From NCBI GenBank assembly GCA_900554465.1, contig USHF01000034.1, positions 1 to 11,359 of the forward strand: a DNA stretch of 11,359 nucleotides. Reading direction: 5' to 3'. A program made the translations under genes and the position numbers. Of the stretch, positions 7,797 through 11,359 are shown piece after piece (the stretch's first letter is position 1; every line of letters starts with the position of its first letter). Source of the DNA: an uncultured Collinsella sp. GTDB lineage: Bacteria > Actinomycetota > Coriobacteriia > Coriobacteriales > Coriobacteriaceae. The notes under the pieces are model-generated. The model had not been told where the DNA came from and did no database searches. It saw nothing but the letters and a program-made list of their open reading frames with translations.

Positions 7797-9302
7797 CTAT
7801 TGAGGAAGCTCGATTTCGGCTTCCGATGGGATGCGGAAGTAGGTCTCGGTCCAGCCGGTGAGCTTGTGCTCGAGCTCGCGGGTGATGGCGCCATCGAGCA
7901 TGCGCCAGGTCCAGTTTCCGCCCAGGGTGGCGGGGGTGTTAATGCGCGCCTCGTTGCCCAGATTGAGCAGGTCCTGCATGGTGTAGATGCAGGTATCGCT
8001 CACGCTGGCGGCGATGGTGCGATTGAGTGCATCTGCCATGGGTTCGCCGGTCTGCTGATGGGTGTACAGGGCTGCCTGCTCGCGCTGACGCGGGGTGGCC
8101 GTTCCCTCAAACCAACCGCGCGCCGTTTCGTTGTCGTGGGTGCCCACATAGGCGACGGTGTTGGCGATGTAGTTATGCGGCAGGTAGTACGAGTTGGTGC
8201 CCTCAAAGGCAAACTGCAGGATCTTCATGCCGGGGAAGCCCGAGTTGTCGCGCATGTCGATGACGCCGGGGGTGAGGAAGCCCAGGTCCTCGGCGATGAT
8301 GGGCAGCGTGCCGAGCTTTTCCTCGAGTGTCTTGAAGAACTTGAGGCCGGGACCCTGCGTCCATGTACCATATGACGAATCGGGAGAGGAGAACGGCACC
8401 TCCCAAAATGCCTCGAAACCGCGGAAGTGGTCCAGACGGATGATGTCGTACATGTCGAGGGCGGCTCGGATGCGGCCTTCCCACCAGGAGAAGCCGTCTG
8501 CTTCCATAGCATCCCAGTCATAGATGGGGTTGCCCCAGTACTGGCCGGTGGCCGAGAACTGGTCGGGCGGCGTGCCGGCGACGCTCACGGGATTGCCGGC
8601 GGCGTCGATCTTAAAGAGCTCGGGCGTGGCCCACATCTCGACGGAGTCGCGCGAGACGTAGATGGGCAGGTCGCCGATGATCAGGATGTCGTGCTCGTTG
8701 GCATAGGCCTTGAGGCGGCCCCACTGGCGATCGAAGAAGTACTGCGTCATCTGGTGGTAGAGCATGCGCTCGGGATGGGCGGCGCAGACCTTGCTGGATG
8801 CCTCGCCGCGGCGGCGGAGCTCCTCGGGCCACTCCCAAAAGGCCTTGAGCCCGCACTCCTCTTTCACGGTCATAAACTCGCAGTAGGGAATGAGCCAGCC
8901 CTCGTTTGCCTGGATAAAGTCGTCGAAATCGGCCGGTTTATCCGCGGCGAAGCGCTCGGCGGCACGGTCGAGGATTTGGCGGCGGCCAGCAAAGATGACG
9001 CCGTAGTCGACGTTGCTGGGGTCGGAGCCCAGGTACACGCCGTCGATATCGTGCTGCTCCAGATAGCCGGCCTCGATAAGCTCGGCAAAGTCAATGAAGT
9101 TAGGGTTGCCCGCGCGGGCCGAGAACGACTGATAGGGCGAATCGCCATAGCTGGTCGTCGTAAGGGGCAGAATCTGCCAGTAATGTTGTTTGCACGAGGC
9201 GAGAAAATCGACGAAGTCGTAGGCATTCCAGCCAAAGCCGCCGATACCGTAAGGTCCGGGCAATGACGAAACGGGCATCAGAACACCGCTTGCACGCTCC
9301 AT
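7797..9302 (-). CDS. malQ: 4-alpha-glucanotransferase (amylomaltase, GH77)
   Basis: This enzyme transfers alpha-1,4-glucan segments between maltodextrins, making chains long enough for the phosphorylase and releasing glucose. From ATG 9302 it has 501 residues, normal for the family. The GH77 catalytic residues are all present: nucleophile D291 in RLDHFRG, acid/base E338 in AEDLG, and transition-state stabiliser D390 in THDNE. The N-terminal ERASGVLMPVSSLPGPYGIG is the classic amylomaltase opening. I prefer ATG 9302 because that motif starts immediately after it, because GGTGA lies eight bases before it, and because the likely promoter (-10 at 9388-9393) would leave no leader for the upstream in-frame ATG at 9374. 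It heads the minus-strand unit malQ-glgP that converges on the ABC operon. Confidence 0.95.
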   Translation of the reverse strand: MERASGVLMPVSSLPGPYGIGGFGWNAYDFVDFLASCKQHYWQILPLTTTSYGDSPYQSFSARAGNPNFIDFAELIEAGYLEQHDIDGVYLGSDPSNVDYGVIFAGRRQILDRAAERFAADKPADFDDFIQANEGWLIPYCEFMTVKEECGLKAFWEWPEELRRRGEASSKVCAAHPERMLYHQMTQYFFDRQWGRLKAYANEHDILIIGDLPIYVSRDSVEMWATPELFKIDAAGNPVSVAGTPPDQFSATGQYWGNPIYDWDAMEADGFSWWEGRIRAALDMYDIIRLDHFRGFEAFWEVPFSSPDSSYGTWTQGPGLKFFKTLEEKLGTLPIIAEDLGFLTPGVIDMRDNSGFPGMKILQFAFEGTNSYYLPHNYIANTVAYVGTHDNETARGWFEGTATPRQREQAALYTHQQTGEPMADALNRTIAASVSDTCIYTMQDLLNLGNEARINTPATLGGNWTWRMLDGAITRELEHKLTGWTETYFRIPSEAEIELPQ

Positions 9303-9387
9303 GGATGCACTCACCGTCCTTTTGAATAAGGGGCTGCGCCGTAGATGGATAGACGGCTCGTCCCGAGTTTCCATTTCTATTGTCCCT

Positions 9388-9417
9388 ATTGTAGAACATG
9401 TTGTTTAAACATGTATA
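9388..9417 (-). promoter_or_regulatory. Candidate promoter of malQ-glgP
   Basis: Reading the minus strand, -35 is TATACA (9417-9412) and -10 is TACAAT (9393-9388), separated by 18 bp. The -10 matches consensus at five of six bases, the -35 at four. The predicted start near 9381 leaves a leader of about 80 nt to ATG 9302. The spacer is largely occupied by the palindrome described in the next entry, which suits repression. Confidence 0.55.
9401..9412. promoter_or_regulatory. Candidate operator C in the malQ promoter, TTGTTTAAACAT
   Basis: It contains the perfect 10-bp palindrome TGTTTAAACA (9402-9411), itself inside longer arms ACATGTT (9396-9402) and AACATGT (9408-9414). It matches operators A and B of the transporter operon at nearly every position and sits between the proposed -35 and -10. 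Shared control of malQ-glgP and the ABC genes is inferred. Confidence 0.55.
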
Positions 9418-9464
9418 GAGAGAATGAAAAAGTTGCCGACTTTCGGTGAATGGTAGTGCGCCAT

Positions 9465-9535
9465 AGACGATATGAGTTGAACATTGGGAGCTCCTCCCCT
9501 TGCGGCTCTTTTGTGGGTCGGGCGACAATGGTCGT
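9465..9535. repeat. Left inverted arm of the element remnant
   Basis: It starts AGACGATATGAGTTGAACAT and ends GGGCGACAATGGTCGT. The reverse complement of 10264-10333 matches it with about five mismatches and one single-base gap, roughly 90 percent identity over 71 bp. The outer 24 and inner 23 bases are perfectly conserved, and the differences cluster in the middle. Confidence 0.9.
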
Positions 9536-9620
9536 CGTCATTAAAGACCGGCTGCCAGCCAGGTTGCAACAATGCAAGAAGGGTTCACATTCAGTTGGCC
9601 GTTGACACAAACAATCGCGC

Positions 9621-9887
9621 GAAGACCTCGTCTTCTTCGGTAAGTCCAGGCGCGGCAAGACGCGCATGGCAGTCGCCCTCACGATGCGCGCGGTCGCCGC
9701 GGACATGTCGGTCAGGTTCTGGCAGACCGCGCAGCTGGTTCTCGAGCTCGGCAACGCGAAGCGCAAGGGAACGCTGTCGAAACTGTTGAACGACGTGTCG
9801 CCCGCGAGGCTGCTCGTGCTCGACGAGTTCGTCTACGTCCCCTGCGACGTAGACGGTGCGAGGGTTCTCTACCAGGTCATTTCCGTC
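9621..9887 (+). pseudogene. IstB-like ATPase fragment (IS21 family helper)
   Basis: This is a piece of about 89 codons from an IS21-family helper ATPase, the AAA+ partner of the IstA transposase. It begins EDLVFFGKSRRGKTRMAVAL, with a Walker A of form GxxxxGKT (9639-9662). It continues through VRFWQTAQLVLEL and ends with Walker B LLVLDEF (Asp-Glu at 9822-9827), the family-typical DVDGARVLYQVIS and nothing recognisable after that. A TGA in the same frame at 9603-9605 closes the upstream side, and no start codon or N-terminal domain is present. Downstream the frame stays open only because it reads antisense through the IS110 fragment. No istA is present. I regard this as dead debris. Confidence 0.8.
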
Positions 9888-10263
9888 CATGTAGTGCTCG
9901 TAGGCCGCGGCGTCGTCGGGCTCGTCGAAGGAGAGGGACTCCGTCCAGTCCCAGTAGGCCCCCGTCCAGGCGCCCCTGCGCCTGCCGGCCGGCGTCGTCT
10001 CGTCGAAGACGAGGCCGTGGCGCAGCAGGAACTTCGACATCCGCTGCTTGGCGTGTTGCAGGTCGTCGCGCGCGTCCTCGAGGGCGCTCGTCGGGGACCC
10101 ACACCTCGACGACGTTGCGGCGCGCCAGCATGCGTGCCAGCCACTCGGCGTCGCGGCGGTCGTTCTTGCGGCCGCGGTCGGCCGCGGGCCGGTGCATCTT
10201 CGGGACCGCCCCGACGACGCAGCCGAGGCCGAGGGCCCGCAGCGCGCGGCCGCGGTTGATGGT
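9885..10263 (-). pseudogene. IS110-family transposase fragment, frameshifted
   Basis: On the minus strand the first part reads RALRALGLGCVVGAVPKM, then KNDRRDAEWLARML (about 10150-10170) and VVEVWVPDE. This is the middle of the DEDD RuvC-like domain of IS110 transposases, including its NDRRDA aspartates. Near 10085-10092 the frame shifts, with loss of roughly ten codons compared with the usual spacing. The other frame continues SALEDARDDLQHAKQRMSKF, LLRHG and GAWTGAYWDW to EHYMD. The N-terminal GIDVHK-type Asp and the whole C-terminal domain with the catalytic Ser are missing. The fragment begins exactly at the inner edge of the right arm and ends where the IstB fragment ends. Confidence 0.85.
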
Positions 10264-10333
10264 ACGACCATTGTCGCCCGACCCACGAGAGAGCTGCAAG
10301 GGGAGAGGCCCCAATGTTCAACTCATATCGTCT
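10264..10333. repeat. Right inverted arm of the element remnant
   Basis: This is the inverted partner of 9465-9535. It is 70 bp long with one base fewer than the left arm near the middle. Reading outward both arms end in CAACTCATATCGTCT. Beyond that the similarity falls to scattered matches. Confidence 0.9.
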
Positions 10334-10586
10334 GTTGTGCCAGAGTCGCTCGGGAAAGCGCGACCGACGCAGCGCGCTGTTTTCCAGTCACATCCAGTTC
10401 GGGTTGATTTCAGCATGCGATAAGAAACTGGATTTGAATTTCGACTCGAAAGATGGGCAATGCTGATGAGAAACGCTTGGAGTTCGGGATTGCGCGGCGT
10501 GAAGCGACCCTCTTCTTATCGAGTTCGTTACAATGTAGGAAAAACAGTAAGTAAGAAGACCTCTGATTGCTTTAGGAGGAGCTGTG
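10334..10586. other. Intergenic stretch between the element remnant and the DUF2975 gene
   Basis: I see no gene in these 253 bases. TACAAT at 10529-10534 could be a -10 for the following operon, but no good -35 lies at the right distance. An 8-bp inverted pair ATCCAGTT (10389-10396) and AACTGGAT (10427-10434) is visible but too short to interpret. The strong ribosome binding site AGGAGG (10574-10579) belongs to the next gene. Confidence 0.5.
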
Positions 10587-11123
10587 GTGAATAGCGCCCA
10601 GAAGATCGATAAGTCCATCCAGAAGATGATGACTCTCGGAAGAAGGCTTGGGATTCTGTTTACGGCGCTGTTTATAGCGGTGTGTTGCTGTTCGGTGGTG
10701 GTGGTTATTTCCATTGGGCTTATGGCTGCTCAAGGAAACCTATATGATCCATCAAAGACGGTTTCCGTAGTGGTTCCTTTGATGTATCTTCTGATTTCCG
10801 GAGGGGCCACATGGACCCTGCGGGGAATCAGCATGGACATGGCTCATGGCGAATCGCCCTTTACCCTTTCGCATGCTCGAAGAATCTCGATTATCGGGTG
10901 GCTGTTTGTTGCAGCAGCAATAGGTGACCTCTTGTTTTCTCCGGGGTTTCTTTCGATAGTGATTGGCCCCTTCGACTTGCTGGGGAACGCCTATTCGATG
11001 TTTGAAAACCTGGCCCTGCCCATAGATATTGGTGCTGTGCTGGGGGCCGTTTGCTGCTTCTCGATTTCTGCGATATGGCGCTACGGAGCTCTGCTTCAAG
11101 ACCAGACCGAGGATTTGGTGTGA
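10587..11123 (+). CDS. DUF2975-family membrane protein
   Basis: A 178-residue integral membrane protein of unknown function. I start it at GTG 10587, seven bases after AGGAGG; a GTG at 10584 is also possible. Four hydrophobic segments are visible: about 20-48, about 58-80 (VSVVVPLMYLLISGG), about 98-128 and about 145-168. The loop GESPFTLSHARRISIIGWLF and the end AIWRYGALLQDQTEDLV are typical of DUF2975 proteins (usual form: pFt, then a C-terminal YGa-LQ-dnd-l). In many Gram-positive genomes this family is encoded directly upstream of a small YozG-like Xre regulator. That is the arrangement here, with a gap of 8 bases, which supports the call and suggests one transcript. The role of the pair is not known to me. 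GC content is lower than in the glucan genes. Confidence 0.78.
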   Translation: MNSAQKIDKSIQKMMTLGRRLGILFTALFIAVCCCSVVVVISIGLMAAQGNLYDPSKTVSVVVPLMYLLISGGATWTLRGISMDMAHGESPFTLSHARRISIIGWLFVAAAIGDLLFSPGFLSIVIGPFDLLGNAYSMFENLALPIDIGAVLGAVCCFSISAIWRYGALLQDQTEDLV

Positions 11124-11131
11124 GGGGCGGC

Positions 11132-11309
11132 ATGGACTATCTGATTATTGAGCTTGAAAGCTTATTGCTTCGACGCGGAAAGACGAGTACGGATATCATT
11201 CGGGCGACCGGGCACACACCGGCAAGTATCTCAAAAATACGAAATGGCAAGGTGAAGGCAATTAGGTTAAAGACATTGCTGGATATTTGCGTAGAGCTTG
11301 ATTGCCAGC
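11132..11309 (+). CDS. YozG-like Xre/HTH transcriptional regulator, 3' end missing
   Basis: A small DNA-binding protein of the Cro/CI type, cut by the right adapter after 59 codons. It starts MDYLIIELESLLLRRGKTST and continues with a helix-turn-helix of the form DIIRATGHTPASISKIRNGK, then VKAIRLKTLLDICVELDCQ. The NGK-VKAIR and LD-CQP signature is diagnostic of the 65-75 residue YozG-like group, so only the last few residues should be missing. The ribosome binding site GAGGGG overlaps the stop of the DUF2975 gene, so translation of the two is probably coupled. The final Pro codon cannot be trusted because it includes adapter bases. Confidence 0.82.
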
Positions 11310-11359
11310 CTGTCTCTTATACACATCTCCGAGCCCACGAGACATGCGCAGATCTCGTA
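11310..11359 (-). other. Untrimmed Nextera (Tn5) sequencing adapter, right end
   Basis: The inverted form of the left-end adapter. CTGTCTCTTATACACATCT (11310-11328) is the Tn5 mosaic end. It is followed by CCGAGCCCACGAGAC (11329-11343), index ATGCGCAG (11344-11351) and ATCTCGTA of the P7 arm. The index is the reverse complement of positions 7-14, so both ends carry the same i7 barcode. Confidence 0.97.

Larger units (their letters stand above)
9465..10333. mobile_element. Decayed mobile-element mosaic bounded by inverted arms (IS21 plus IS110 remnants)
   Basis: This 869-bp block is bounded by imperfect inverted arms of 71 and 70 bp. It encloses a plus-strand IstB fragment and a minus-strand IS110 transposase fragment that meet near 9885-9887. 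Both coding pieces lack their ends, and the IS110 piece is also frameshifted, so the block cannot move by itself. Stretch 9536-9620, between the left arm and the IstB piece, is unassigned. I see no clear target-site duplication outside the arms. It lies about 50 bp upstream of the malQ promoter, which it leaves intact. Confidence 0.75.

Noticed and set aside
9303..9374. An N-terminal extension of MalQ from ATG 9374
   Set aside because: The extra 24 residues do not resemble the family. The proposed promoter would start transcription about seven bases before this ATG. ATG 9302 begins the conserved amylomaltase N-terminus.
9375..9600. A bridge RNA locus of an active IS110 element
   Set aside because: The transposase fragment lacks both ends and is frameshifted, the element boundaries are not IS110-like, and I see no defined RNA structure. 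An active system is not supported.
10369..10384. A terminator at the palindrome CAGCGCGCTG followed by TTTT
   Set aside because: Allowing a loop leaves a stem of only three base pairs, too short to terminate.

Overview
The window looks like a high-GC gut actinobacterial contig, most probably a Collinsella-like member of the Coriobacteriia. That assignment is an inference from codon use, a Tat-type lipoprotein in a maltodextrin-type ABC locus, a phosphorylase of about 750 residues, and IS110/IS21 debris; no rRNA or other marker gene is present. It is an assembled sequencing product: both ends (1-48 and 11310-11359) are the same untrimmed Nextera/Tn5 adapter with one i7 index, so only 49-11309 is biological and both outermost genes are cut.

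Layout. 49-272 is the C-terminal part of a GntR/UTRA (TreR-like) repressor, followed by a strong terminator. An AT-rich control region (362-578) with TTGT...ACAA dyads leads into a plus-strand operon: Tat lipoprotein sugar-binding protein (579-1895), two MalF/MalG-type permeases (1983-2837, 2837-3676) and an MsmX/UgpC-type ATPase (3745-4944). The operon ends at a terminator near 5015-5057. Converging on it from the right, on the minus strand, are malQ (4-alpha-glucanotransferase, 9302-7797) and glgP (alpha-glucan phosphorylase, 7667-5400), which has its own terminator at 5340-5370. Between the two terminators lie three regularly spaced 57-bp dyad repeats (5084-5301). Upstream of malQ is a promoter whose spacer is filled by a palindrome matching the dyads upstream of the transporter operon.

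From 9465 to 10333 is a decayed mobile-element mosaic: a plus-strand IstB (IS21 helper ATPase) fragment abuts a minus-strand, frameshifted IS110 transposase fragment, enclosed by 70-71 bp imperfect inverted arms. Beyond it are a DUF2975-type membrane protein (10587-11123) and a YozG-like Xre/HTH gene (11132 onward) cut by the right-hand adapter.

How it fits together (inference): the ABC system imports maltodextrins, MalQ rearranges the glucan chains and GlgP phosphorolyses them to glucose 1-phosphate. The TreR-like regulator at the left edge is the obvious candidate to bind the shared dyad upstream of both transcription units. Nothing here is clearly a new defence or mobile system. The most distinctive items are the shared operator, the triple intergenic dyad array and the IstB/IS110 mosaic inside inverted arms.
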